DNA from: Symbiodinium natans
Taxonomy: Eukaryota > Sar > Dinophyceae > Suessiales > Symbiodiniaceae
Assembly (NCBI GenBank): GCA_905221605.1
Contig: CAJNDS010000691.1
Coordinates: forward strand, 819,697 to 883,696
Length of the DNA stretch: 64,000 nucleotides
Reading direction: 5' to 3'
The stretch's first letter is position 1. Every line of letters begins with the position of its first letter. Below the pieces are notes generated by a model. That model saw only the letters and a program-made list of their open reading frames with translations. It made no database searches and was not told the origin of the DNA. A program made the translations under genes and the position numbers. Shown here in pieces: positions 11,828 through 22,482 of this stretch.

Positions 11828-11955
11828 CCACCCCCCGCCCCCCTCCCCCCCCCCCCCCAAAAAAAAAAAAAAAAAGTTTCGAGCCCTAAACCCTACGGAC
11901 CCTGCACCCCCCCCCCCCCCCCCCCCCCCTAAACCCTAAACCCTAAACCCTCAGT
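11828..11955 (-). repeat. C run, A run, second C run and CCCTAAA
   Basis: C run 11844-11858 is followed by an A run to 11875 (T-then-G on the other strand). A second C run 11908-11929 precedes three CCCTAAA units. Confidence 0.9.
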
Positions 11956-12349
11956 CCCTGGGCCCTGAACCCTAAACCCCAAAAACCATGGCCCATGGGC
12001 TAGAAGCCCCAAACTTTGATCCTAAAAAGCCTTCCCCGCCCCCTCTTTTTACGGTTTCTGGGTTTAGGGTCTAGGGTTTGGGGTTTAGGGTTTGGGGTTA
12101 TGAAAGCACTGTAAACCCTTAAGCCCCTAACCTAAAGCTTAGGGTTTTGGGTTTAAGGTTTCGAGCTTTCCTGGGTTGAAGGGGGTCTCTGAAGCCCTGA
12201 AACCCTCAGCTCGTGCGACTCTGGTATCTTATGCGATCCTGGTACAGCCTCAAAAGCCTTCGAACTTATCCCTGTTATGCCTATAAACCCTATAGGCAGT
12301 GTAAACTCCTTATACATAAAACCCGATCAACCATACACTTAAAACCCCA

Positions 12350-12570
12350 TACGGCCTCGCCCTAAAACCCCAGAGCCCTTTAACTCCAGAACCCTAAAAC
12401 CCCAGAACCGTAAACCCCCGCAACCCCAAACCCTAAGCCCCCGAAACCCCCCAAACCCTAAACCCCAAACCCGAAGCCTCCTAAACCCTAAAAACAGCCA
12501 AATCCTAAACCCCAAACCCTAAACCCCAAACCCTAAACCCCAAACCCTAAACCCTAAACCCTAAACCCCA
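12350..12570 (-). repeat. Degenerate C-rich telomeric-type array
   Basis: A mix of CCCTAAA, CCCCAAA and AACCCCAGA-type units. Confidence 0.85.
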
Positions 12571-12671
12571 AAAACGGCCTCAAGAGGCCGCTGCCGGGCA
12601 TCCCCGGGAGTTGGGCCCCCCATGTGGACGGACGTGTCCAAGGACGGTGAGGAAGCCCAGAGACGACCGCT

Positions 12672-12850
12672 GTTTAGGGTTTAGGGTTTGTGGTTTAGGG
12701 TTTAGGGTTTCGGGTTTGGGGTTTGGGGTTTAGGGTTTAGGGTTTGGTTTTTGGGGTTTAGGGTTTGGGGTTTGGGGCTTCGGGGTTTTTAAGGGTTTTT
12801 AAGGGTTTGGGGTTGGGGGTTTGGGGTTCAGGGTTCAGGGTTTTGTCAGG
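12672..12850 (+). repeat. G-rich telomeric-type array (TTTAGGG/TTTGGGG)
   Basis: TTTAGGG, TTTGGGG and TTCAGGG units intermix, becoming degenerate to the right. Confidence 0.85.
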
Positions 12851-13074
12851 CTTAGGTTTAATACGGGTTCAGTGTCAGTTTTTACGGCGTTTCAGGAATA
12901 AACATAATCAATAAGAAGTGGGGTTCATCCAAACCGGAGGATCCGGAAAGCAGAACCTCCGAAATAGCACCCTCGCGCAGCCAAGCCTTAGCCTAAGTGC
13001 TCTCCATGTCTGGGTGCTTTCGGATGTTTGTTTTACAAGAGCTTGTGGTGTTTCTTTGCGTGACATTTCGGGGG

Positions 13075-13135
13075 GGGGGGGGGGTGCTGGTTGTTGTTGA
13101 GATTTTGTGTGGCGGTTTGTGTGTGTGTGTGTGTG
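13075..13135 (+). repeat. G run and GT microsatellite
   Basis: G run 13069-13083, then (GT)n at about 13115-13136. A smaller (GT)n lies at 13298-13310. The frames over this region are microsatellite translations. Confidence 0.85.
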
Positions 13136-13335
13136 TGTTTGTTTGTTGTGTTGGTGCAAGTCATCGTGAAAACATGCAACTTCAATTATTCTAGGGCTTG
13201 GGCTTGGGCTTGGGGTTCTACAACTTCTTTTAGGAGGCTGATGCTTCCACAAGTATAGGTCCAGGGCGTTTTTGGAGATGTCGCTTTCGACCGAGTTGTG
13301 TGTGTGTGTGTCATAGTTTCCCACGTGCTGGCATC

Positions 13336-13495
13336 CCCGAAACCCTAAGCCCCAAACCCTGAAACCTAAACCCTAAGCCCCAAACCCTAAACCCTAAACT
13401 CTAAACCCTAAAACCCTAAAACCCTAAAACCCTAAACCCTATACCCTAAACCCTAAACCCTAGACCCTAAACCCTAAACTAAAAATCCTAAACCC
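13336..13495 (-). repeat. CCCTAAA array with CCCTAAAA units
   Basis: CCCTAAA with a block of four CCCTAAAA around 13408-13437 and single variants. Confidence 0.9.
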
Positions 13496-13579
13496 TCTAA
13501 GGCCTAGTTGAGCCCAGGCAGCCCCGGTGTTTCTATGCCCCGGGCCGACCGGTTCCCACGATCAGGCCGCCGAGGGTAG

Positions 13580-13780
13580 GCGTTTAGGGTTTAGGGTTTA
13601 GGGTTTAGGGTTTAGGGTTTAGGGTTTAGGGTTTAGGGTTTAGGGTTTAGGGTTTAGGGTTTAGGCCCTAAACCCTAAATCCTTTAGGGTTTAGGGTTTT
13701 AGGGTTTTAGGGTTTTAGGGTTTTAGGGTTTAAGGGTTTAGGGTTTAAGTTGCAAGGTTTAGGGTTTAGGCTTTAACCCT
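13580..13780. repeat. G-rich / C-rich / G-rich telomeric junction
   Basis: Twelve TTTAGGG units end at 13665 and abut CCCTAAACCCTAAATCC (13666-13682), which abuts TTTAGGG again. The first junction, TTTAGG/CCCTAAA, has no spacer. Confidence 0.9.
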
Positions 13781-13815
13781 TTTGAGGTTTTTTTGGCTGC
13801 GGCTCGGATCCTTGA

Positions 13816-14055
13816 CCAAGTACTTATTCACCAATTGTAACTGTACTTAAAAGGGTTTTAGGGTTTAGGGTTTTTAGGGTTCAGGGTTTAGGGTTTAGGG
13901 TTTAGGGTTTAGGGTTTAGGGTTTAGGGTTTAGGGTTTAGGGTTTAGGGTTTAGGATGCCTGTACTTATAACCATATTAGGGCACTTAAGTGGCTGATAA
14001 GTGGGTTATAAGTACAGTTATACTTGTTTAATGGGTGCCATGAAGCTCCAAGTAC
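13816..14055 (+). mobile_element. MITE of the 'CAAGTACTTGGAGGTTCATG' family, split by a telomeric array
   Basis: The left arm (13816-13851) and right arm (13960-14055) together match the intact copies at 39639-39770 and 24462-24592 (TGTACTTATAACC, GGGCACTTAAG, GGGTTATAAGTACAGTTA). A run of about 14 TTTAGGG units separates them. CTGTACTTA is present on both sides of the run but once in the intact copies. Confidence 0.75.
13852..13956 (+). repeat. Telomeric array inserted in a MITE
   Basis: Nearly pure TTTAGGG with a few irregular units (TTTTAGGG, TTCAGGG) at its left edge. It is bounded by the 9-bp direct repeat CTGTACTTA at 13843-13851 and 13960-13968. Confidence 0.9.
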
Positions 14056-15234
14056 AGCACGAGCCCCAGCGCCTGCATTTCAGGGTTTAAGGCTTCGGTT
14101 TCTAGGGGACTCCGGGTTCAGGGTGTTAGGATTCTGGCTGAGGGTTGCACCATCTAAACCCTAAACCCCAAACCATAAACCCGAAACCTTAAAAAACCAA
14201 ACCCTAAACCCCAAACCCTAAACCCTAAAGCGCTTTGGGGTTTAGGGAAGTTAGGCATCCGAAGACTTTGGCCCCAAGTTTAGCCGTGAGAACTGAAGTG
14301 CCCGAATGCACCAACCGTCCAACCCACCAAACCCCAATTTAGGGTCTAGGGTTTAGGGTTTAGGGTTTGGGGTGTAGGGTTTAGGGTTAAGGGTATAGTA
14401 AGTAAGACTTGCAAGCACATGTTCAAACTTCTCTTGCGTTGCAAGCCCCGAAATCCCCTCTTCCTGACAAGGCCCAACCCTAAACCCCAAACCCCTAACC
14501 TAAACCCTACAACACTAAAACCTTAAGTCCTAAAACCCTAAATTCTCAAACCGCAAATTCTCAAAATCCCTGAAAACCCTAACCCAAACGCTTCAATCGC
14601 CCACCGTGGCCGCAGCCGACGCGAATTGCAGCCCTGGTCCGATCTACTCCCTGCCCAACGAGCGAGAGGTGGGTCAGGGTTCAGGGTTTTGTGTTTAGGG
14701 TCTAGGGTTTGAGGTTTAGTGTTTCGAATTAGGGTTTAGCCCTAAGCCGGTTTTGGGGTGTGGCAGGAGCTTGGCGTTTCGAAGAGAATGGGTTTGGGAT
14801 TGTGGGTTGAGGGTTCAGAGTTAGCAGCTTTTCAAGGTCGCCCCAAAGCCTCAACCCTACGCCCCAGAAACCCTGAACCGTGAACTGGGGTCACAGATTT
14901 TTACTCCTACTTTCTTCAGAACCCCCCCGCCAAAAAAAAAAACTCCTTGGGTTTGGGTTAGGGTTTACGGTTTAGGGTTTAGGCTTTAGGGTTTAGCAGG
15001 TTTAGCACTCTTTACATAGGGTTTAAAAGGCCATCCTAGGTTGAGGGCTCGTCTTCCTACACGCTGGGCTTCCTTAACCCCAAACCCCAAACCCCAAACC
15101 CCAAACCCTAAACCCTAAACCCTAAACCCTAAGACCCCCGCAAGAGACCGCGCACAGGCCAAGTACGCAAGGAAGCCACCGAAGAAGGTGGTTCTCAGCG
15201 AGAAGAAGGCGGATTCTCAGAGCCACTTCAGGGT

Positions 15235-15362
15235 TGAGGGTTCTCAGGGTACTCAGGGTACTCAGGGTACTCAGGGTTTAGGGTTTAGGGTTTCGGGTTT
15301 AGGGTTTAGGGTTTAGGGTTTAGGGTTTGGGGTTTGGGGTTTGGGGTTTGGGGTCTAGGGGC
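15235..15362 (+). repeat. CTCAGGGTA and TTTAGGG/TTTGGGG array
   Basis: Four 9-bp CTCAGGGTA units (15236-15270) run into TTTAGGG and then four TTTGGGG units. Confidence 0.85.
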
Positions 15363-15416
15363 TTTAGGATTCAGGAAGCCTAGCCCGCAACCAATCCCAC
15401 CTAACTGCTATCAGCT

Positions 15417-15517
15417 GGGATTTGCGATAAACAGGGACCTCAAAAATATCTACCCTCAGATGGTCGGATCCCCTTCTAGTAAGGACCCCAATAAGGTACC
15501 CCCCAATATGGAAACCC
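15417..15517 (+). repeat. Dispersed repeat with GGATCCCC..TAATAAGGACCCCAAT core
   Basis: The block GGATCCCCTTCTAGTAAGGA continuing CCCCAATAAGGTACCCCCCA recurs with changes at 7946-8003, 52679-52719 and 62587-62640. Likely remnants of one small element family. Confidence 0.55.
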
Positions 15518-15779
15518 TCAGCCCGAAGCCCTGAGCCCTCAGCCCTAAGCCCTAAACCAAAAACCCTAAACCCTAAACCCCCCAGATGATAAGGAGAAGG
15601 TAAAGCCCAAGCCGCCGCCACCTCCTCCACCGTCTGGAGCTCAATTCACGCCACCGTCTCTCGGGAAGTTGTGTGTTTTGGTTTAGGGATGTTTAGGGTT
15701 TGTGGTGTAGGGTGTAGGGTGTAGGGTTTAGGGTGTAGGGTTTAGGGTTTTGGGTTTAGGGTTTTGGGGTGCTTGGGAT

Positions 15780-16389
15780 GAACAAAAACAGTAGCCTAAG
15801 GCTTAGGGGGGTGGGGGGGGGGGGGGGGGGGGCCTCCAAGTTGGATGTATCCATTATGGACCTTAGCGTACTTGGGTCGGCGATCTGAGATTTTCCGGGC
15901 CAATTGGTGCGTAGTCTGATTTGGGGGTTTCCGAAAATCACATATATATATATATATATCTATATTATATAAATATAGAGCAGTGGCCGCATATAGACAC
16001 CCGCAGCCCTAATTGAGGAACATCTCTTAGTTCAGAACAAGAATCCCCCGATACATCTTGGTAGCCCAGTGGTACCCTTATTCCCTTGTTTTGGTTCAAG
16101 GTTCCCTTAAAGAGTATAACCATCCTAAAAGAGGTTGAATGTAGTTACTGGTCTATCAAGTTATTCCACGGTGAAGCAAGTGTTACTTGCTCTCTCTCTC
16201 TCTCTCTGGGACTGTGAAAGACCCGAACATCCCAGCATATCCAAGTCTTCCGCAGATTGCTGACTTCTAATCCAGGCCTCCACTGCAGAGCTTGGTAGCT
16301 GCATCCAGGGCTTTGGTGAAAACGCTTTTTTTAGGAAGATCCTCAAACCCTCGGTGCAAGCGAGCCGTGGATTCGGAGAGGTGGGGAAA
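15780..16389. other. G run, TA microsatellite and a MITE-like repeat
   Basis: G run 15808-15832, (TA)n 15943-15960, repeat 16050-16160, (CT)n 16189-16207. No gene. Confidence 0.6.
16050..16160 (+). mobile_element. Repeat with CTTGGTAGCCCAGTGG ends
   Basis: Inverted ends CTTGGTAGCCCAGTGGTACC and GTTACTGGTCTATCAAG enclose CTTATTCCCTTGTTTTGG, as in the 32339 copy. Confidence 0.5.
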
Positions 16390-16555
16390 CCTTAAACCCT
16401 AAACCCTAAACCCTAAACCCCGAACCCTGGGGGTGGGGGAAAGTGGGATTTTGGGGAGGCGGGCGATTGGCAAGCATCAGGACCTGCGGCAAACCTCCGA
16501 AGAAGCCGCGCTTCCGCGCCGACCTTGGTCCTTGCTGTCTTCCGAAAGAAAGTAG

Positions 16556-16680
16556 CGTTTAGGGTTTAGTGTTTAGGGTTTAGGGTTTAGTGTTTAGGGT
16601 TTAGGGTTTAGGGTTCAGGGTTCAGGGCTCAGGGCTCAGCGCTCAGGGCTCAGGGCTTAGGGCTGAGGGCTTAGGGTTTC
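16556..16680 (+). repeat. Array grading from TTTAGGG to CTCAGGG
   Basis: TTTAGGG/TTTAGTG units give way to TTCAGGG, CTCAGGG and CTTAGGG. Confidence 0.85.
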
Positions 16681-17394
16681 GTTTAGGACTGTGGCCTGAA
16701 CCCTGAACCGTAGCGACCCTGAGCCTCACACCCTGAGGGCACCGCCTGTTCCTCCAAGCTCCTGTTCCATGCTGTCCCATGATTCGAGAGGATGACTCAT
16801 CTCAGAATAGGGATACCCTAAACCCTAAACCCTGAACCATCTGCAGCTATAGTCCTTAAAGGTGCTTCCTTGCCATGGACCGCTTCAAGTTTCCTGAAAG
16901 CCCGAAAGTCCCCAATTCGCTAAAGTCTTCAAAGCCCTTGGGTTCAGGGTTTAGGATTTAGGGTCTCAGAACCCTAATTAAGGTTACAACCACTTATAAC
17001 TTTTGCTGCCCACTTATGGCCCCACTCCCTAAACCCTAAACCCTAAACCCTAAACCCTAAACCCTAAACCCTAAACCCTAAAACCTCCAAGTAGCACAGG
17101 TATGCACCTGGTTCACAGCCTCTCTGGTGCAAAGCACGGCATGTGGGGTGTGGTGCCCAGGAAGCCAGTGTGAGCAATGCTCCTAAAGTTTGGGTCGAAG
17201 CGATGATGCTACGGGTGCGTTTTAGTGTACCCCAAAACCCTAAACCCCGAAACCCCTAAACCCTAAGCCCTCAGCCCTAAACCCTGAACCCTAAATAAGG
17301 GGCTAACAAGAGGGACACACGTGCCACGAAGCCCTGACTAAACCCTTACGAAACCCCAAACCCTCAAGCCAGTGGGGCTCCGCAGTTGACTCCT

Positions 17395-17492
17395 GGTTTA
17401 GGGTTTAGGGTTTAGGGTTTAGGGTTTAGGGTTTAGGGTTTAGGGTTTAGGGTTTAGGGTTTAGGGTTTAGGGTTTAGGGTTTAGGGTTTTG
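17395..17492 (+). repeat. Telomeric array TTTAGGG
   Basis: About 14 exact units between unrelated flanks. Confidence 0.95.
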
Positions 17493-17531
17493 GGCCGTAG
17501 AGGTTGATGGAGTTTACTAGTCTTCAAGGTC

Positions 17532-17714
17532 GTAGGCTTGACAGTTTATAGGGTCTGGGTCTAGGGTTTAGGGTTGAGGGTTCGCCGTTTACGCATGCTG
17601 CATGGTGGGGACAAGAACAGGCTTTACAGTTTAGGGTCTGGGGTCTGGGGTCTGGGGTTTAGGGTTTAGGGTTTAGGGTTAGCTTTGTACGCATGCTGCA
17701 TGATCGGCACAAGA
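17532..17714 (+). repeat. Tandem duplication that includes telomeric units
   Basis: Two copies of a unit starting AGGCTT.ACAGTTTA, containing TTTAGGG/TCTGGGG repeats, and ending TACGCATGCTGCATG then CACAAGAA (17532-17617 and 17618-17714). The second has more TCTGGGG and TTTAGGG units. Confidence 0.75.
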
Positions 17715-18683
17715 ATCTCCAGAGCAGCACGCCACAAAAAACTGAAGGGTGTTCCTCCGGAATTTTTGTCTGCGTTTTTCGGCGTTCACACCTAAACCCT
17801 AAACCCTTTCGGCTTTGAGGCGTTGGCCGGGGTGTAGGGCTTGGAGGTTCAGGGTTTAGAGCTGTAGGGTTTGGGGAACACGTAGGGTTTGGGGAACACG
17901 GAGCTGCGTCTGCAGCCCTGCACCAGCATACGCAGCCCTGGCTCGAAAGTACTTGACACACCAGCAGGTATCAGGGGGGCGGAGCGATTTGTCTGCACTT
18001 GTCCGAGGTTACTTCTGATTCTGGCCTTCGCGTTGTGAGCGCTTGGGGTGTGCTTCTTGGGTTGCGTTGGGAAGAAGCGGCGAGAAACACGTAGACGGAG
18101 ACGTGATGAATAGTCATCATCGGCACCAGTGCATATAGCACAGTTCATCAGTTGCCGCGCTCTGCCGGATGAATTCTAAAGTCTCACAGTCTGCACAAAG
18201 CAGAAAACCGACATTGTTTTGTTTCTGTTTAGATGTGCCAGTTGGCAGCTGTTTTGGGAACTGCTCTGCAGTCGTTTCGACCTCTGTGTTTTGTTGTTGC
18301 TAGGTAGACCCGGGGACACGTTAGAGTTCTTCTTATTGGGCGTTATTGGGCAGGGTTCAGGGTCTAAACCCTGAACCGCATTTAGGAATATTGTTTCTTG
18401 AGTTTGAGATACAAGGCCTCCATAGGAGGCGTTGTTTTCGCCAGGAGCTGTGCAAGCAGCCCGGAACATGAATTTCTGGTCTCGTGTACCTCCATCCCTA
18501 AGCCCTAAGCCCAAAATCCTCGTCTTTCCTGTAAGGGAGTGAGGGTCCAGGACTTCACGTCTTAAGCCGCGGCCGCAGACCCTAAAGTTTCGGGCTTACC
18601 TAGAATAGACCAACCCTGCACCACCAATGATTCAGGGGCACTTCCTGTTCTCAAGGGTATGAAGGCTACCCCAGGTAGCGCTT
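17715..18683. other. Unique DNA with weak minus-strand open frames
   Basis: Minus-strand frames of about 100 codons at 17849-18148 and 18176-18514 have mixed composition, but I see no domain, no splice logic and no repeat match. A small inverted pair (GGTTCAGGGTCTAAACCCTG) lies near 18355. Not called as genes. Confidence 0.4.
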
Positions 18684-19118
18684 AACCCTAAACCCTAAAC
18701 CCTAAACCCTAAACCCTAAACCCTAAACCCTAAGCCACCTAAACCGTTCACTTCGGTCTCCGTGGCGCTGTGCACAGCTTGGCTGCAGCACGCTGCGAAC
18801 GCATCAACGCAGGGGGTTTCGCCCGGCATCAGTGCTGCATTATCCATCGCCCGTGTATGGGGTCTCAGAGAATCGATTTAGGGTTTAGGGTTTCGGGTTT
18901 AGGGTTTAGGGTTAGTTCAGGGGTTTGGAGTTTGACGAGGGATGAACATACGAGCCCATTGCCGGTAATTGTTTGCTGAGCTTTATACTGTGTATATCAG
19001 GGAAGAATGTTGGTAGTCACATAGCTTCCGTATTTTCTAGAGCACATGGGCCTTGGTATTCTTGTGGTTTAGGGTTTAGGGTTTAGGGTTTAGGTTTTAG
19101 GGTTTAGGGTTTAGGGCT

Positions 19119-20242
19119 CCCCCTAGCCACCCCCTCCACTCCACCCCCACCCTCAATCCCTCCCCACCCCTCCCCCTACCCTATCCACTACCCTGCCCGA
19201 ACATTTCCAGCAGCCCTACCACCCCCTCCCATCCCTACACTACCACATAGCGCCGATACCCAGCTTAGGGGTTAGGGTTTAGGGTTTAGGGTTCAGGAAT
19301 CGTCTCGAGGCCCCATAGACGCCGCCCTGTCCGACCCACGTCCCATAGGAGACTTTGGTCCGAGGGGCCTTTTTCAGGACTGCGCGAGCCGCCCAGGAAG
19401 GACAGCCATAACAATTGCGAGTCGTGCGATGCTCCATCAGCGTTTCTTGGTGGGTTTGTTGTTGAGTTTTTAAAAGGGGGGATTGGTTCGTTTGTCAATT
19501 TGCTCGGTCCATCGTCATGACTGTGCCATACCTGTGCCAAAGCAACAGTTGCAGCTGATGGGCTCCCCAGCATGGTTTTGCACAGATCCCAAACGGAACC
19601 AACACAAAATTCCCAATCTGATTTCTGGCTCTTCAAGTCCTAGACCATCTTAGACCCTACACCCCCGAGCACCCGTTCAAATTCAAATTGGCGACCTCAA
19701 ATCTCCGAGTGCCAGACTCAAAGCAGCAACCCTAAGCCCTAAACCCTGAACCCTGAACCCAAACCCCAAACCCCAAACCCTAAAGAATCTCCTCCGCTCT
19801 AATACGGATGCTGCCCTGCAGCTGCCGCGTGGATCATGAGGGCACTCGAGGCTGAACAACAGCTCGGACAATTTCGGGTTTCGGGGTGTTAGGGTTTAGG
19901 GTTTGGGGTTTAGGGTTTAGGGGTAGGCCGTGGCGACATTTTTTGTCATTTTGCCCTTCTTGGGTTCAAGAGGATAGTCGTTTTAGGAACTTTTTCAAAT
20001 CATGGGGCCAACCGTTGCTGTTGTAAAACCGTGCGGGAGTAGGGAGCACAAGAATTCGGGGCCCATGAACCACATAAACATACGGATCCCACAGTTGGGG
20101 TATACACGGGCCCCCAAAAGGGCGGAATCTAGAAAGCCACGTTGTAGAATTGATGTGGTCTTTTGGGCCCCTAGAGAACTTGCACGAAAGTTTACCCCAC
20201 GTCCGAAACCCGATCATCTGCGGAGACGTGTTGGGTCAAAGC
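19119..20242. other. Unique DNA, C-rich 19119-19265
   Basis: The CCACCCC-rich piece is low complexity. A minus-strand frame at 19286-19636 (116 codons) has no recognisable domain. Small arrays at 19268-19297, 19733-19785 and 19887-19922. Confidence 0.4.
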
Positions 20243-20453
20243 AGGGGTTTAGGGTTTACGGTTTAGGGTTTAGGGTTTAGGGTTTGGGGCGGGGCTTAGG
20301 GTTTAGGGTTTAGGGTTTATAGAAAGCACCTACGTGGTGCCACGCAGGTGCTTTCTATAAACCCTAAACCCTAAACCCTAAACCCTAAACCCTAAACCCT
20401 AAACCCTAAACCCTAAACCCTAAACCCTAAACCCTAAACCCTAAACCCTAAAC
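20243..20453. repeat. Head-to-head telomeric arrays around a 44-bp palindrome
   Basis: TTTAGGG units (20243-20319) end in a palindrome (TTTATAGAAAGCACCTACGT / ACGCAGGTGCTTTCTATAAA, two-base centre, one mismatch). Fourteen exact CCCTAAA units follow (20358-20453). Confidence 0.9.
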
Positions 20454-20537
20454 ACATAGCAGACTTCTGGACCTTGCCGACCAGCATAAGGCCCGGGCAT
20501 GCAACGCGCGATCCGCCCCTACCTGAGCACACGCAGT

Positions 20538-20850
20538 GTAAATGCTACAATGTATGAATGAATCCCAAAAGGGTGTATGGTTCATTTACTCTCATCATAC
20601 TCTAATCAAGATTATAGTAGTATAGAGAAAATGGCCCCAAAATTGCTACCATTCCAGAGGGTCCATTTGTAGTACTATTATGGAATTAGGTACCCAAAAA
20701 CCATACTAAATAGGGTTTTGGGGTACCTAATTCCATAATAGTACTACATATGGACCTTCTGGGAATGTATGAATGAATCCCAAAAGGGTTTATGGTTCAT
20801 TTACTCTAATCAGGATTATACTAGTATAGAGAAAATGACCCCCAACTTTG
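20538..20850 (+). mobile_element. Inverted repeat (GGTCCAT..ATTAGGTACC) inside a duplicated flank
   Basis: The core 20650-20765 is an inverted pair: CAGAGGGTCCATTTGTAGTA / TACTACATATGGACCTTCTG, with ACTATTATGGAATTAGGTACC on the inner arms. It is bracketed by two direct copies of TGTATGAATGAATCCCAAAA (about 20551 and 20766), each followed by GGTTCATTTACTCT and AGTATAGAGAAAATG. This suggests one MITE inserted into, or duplicated together with, another repeat. Confidence 0.65.
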
Positions 20851-21001
20851 ACCTAGTAGCCCTAATTACCCTTAGCACCCGTAATAACCTTAAAAACCCC
20901 AAGAACCCTAAACCCTAAGAACCCTAAACCTTAAATTCTAAACACGTTGTTCTGTAAGGACTCCCCCCCCCCAAACCCTAACCCTAAACCCTAAACCCTA
21001 C

Positions 21002-21337
21002 CTGCTAAACCTATTTCGTGGTAATGAGTCCGATTCTGTAGAATTCGTACGAATTCTTTAGGCCAGTTGCATATTGTCACGGCCACGCGAAAATGAGCGT
21101 TCGCAGGCGTTCGGGAGCATTCGGGAGCATGCGGACAGTGAGAGGCATTCGCGCGGCATTCGGACGGCGTTCGCGCGGCGTTCGCGAGGCGTTCGCGAGG
21201 CGTTCGGAGGCGTTCGGCCTGGCATCCGCGTTCATTCGAGATCGGGAGCGACCAAACGCGATCGCACGCGTTAAAATGCATTCGCCTCCAGGAATATTCT
21301 CAATATCCGTACTCTCATTAGTATGGAAAGGGTTTAG
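21002..21337. mobile_element. 336-bp element with CCTGCTAAACC termini and a GCGTTCG minisatellite
   Basis: Perfect 11-bp inverted termini (CCTGCTAAACC / GGTTTAGCAGG) continue as imperfect arms sharing TAATGAG and AGAAT blocks. The core, 21092-21240, is a run of about a dozen GCATTCG/GCGTTCG motifs spaced 10-12 bp (GGCGTTCGCG type), unusually CpG-rich. CCCTAAA arrays touch both outer ends. The open frames here are translations of the minisatellite. Confidence 0.6.
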
Positions 21338-21345
21338 CAGGATTA

Positions 21346-21592
21346 TAAACCCTAAACCCTAAACCCTAAACCCTAAACCCTAAACCCTAATTAAACCCTA
21401 CACCCTACACCCTAAACCCTAAACCCTAAACCCTAAACCCTAAACCCTAAACCCTAAACCCTAAACCCTAAACCCTAAAACCTAAACCCTAAACCCTAAA
21501 CCCTAAACCCTAAACCCTAAACCCTAAACCCTAAACCCTAAACCCTAACCCTAAACCCTAAGCCCTAAACCTAAACCCTAAACCCTAACCCC
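21346..21592 (-). repeat. Telomeric array CCCTAAA, long
   Basis: About 34 units, mostly exact, with CCCTACA at 21393-21412 and one six-base CCCTAA unit near the right end. Confidence 0.95.
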
Positions 21593-21730
21593 CCCCTCCC
21601 GGCAACTTAGCGAAGTGCAGGTGGCGCGGCTCCTGCGTCATGGTGCCGACTCCGCGCAGGCGTGCCGGGCCAGACCTGAACCCAAAGCCGTGTTTTTGGG
21701 TTTAGGGTTTCGGGTTTCGGGTTTCGGGGG

Positions 21731-21732
<2 letters not shown>

Positions 21733-21775
<43 letters not shown>

Positions 21776-21780
21776 GGGGG
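21733..21780 (+). repeat. G run
   Basis: Over 40 G with one interruption, directly after TTTCGGG/TTTAGGG units. Confidence 0.9.
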
Positions 21781-22217
21781 TTCTTTTGCATTTTAGGATG
21801 TTTTACGTAGCCCAATAGTTGAGCTTTCATTTTTTAGGCTTCCTTCTCTAGTAGGAACCATAAGATCTAGAACACATAAGTCAGATAAGCACGTACACAC
21901 GTAAAAACTTTCTCTCTCTTTCTCTCACACATGCACCTGATGTCTGTTGTCAGCAGGAAAAAGGCCATTCGCCCTTCTCTTCTTTGCACTGCGGGTCCCT
22001 TGTTCATCATGCTCACAGTTTTTTTAGGATTTAGGGTTTAGGGTGAAGAGTTTAGGGTTTAGGGTTCAGGGCTTCTGTTATAGAATGCAGGTACACGTCC
22101 GAGCGTCCCCGAATGCATCCACTGACCTGCCATAGCTTGGTTGGATTTGTCAGGCAAAGGAGCTCTAGTCCGCCCGCGGGCAAAATCCTACTCCCTTGGA
22201 AACAGGCCTTGTGCGCA

Positions 22218-22447
22218 TGCACACACACACACAGACACGCAGACACGCAGACACGCAGACATGCAGACACCCAGACACACAGACACACAGACACACAGGC
22301 ACACAGGCACACAGACACACAGACACACAGACACACGCACACACACACACAAATACAAACACAAACACAAACACAATCACAAACACAAACACAAACACAA
22401 ACACAAACACACACGCAAACCCAAACACAAACACAAACACAAAAACA

Positions 22448-22482
<35 letters not shown>

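Noticed and set aside
17849-18514. Minus-strand protein-like frames of about 100 codons
   Set aside because: Mixed composition but overlapping frames, telomeric-repeat tails (Lys-Pro-Tyr) and no recognised domain.
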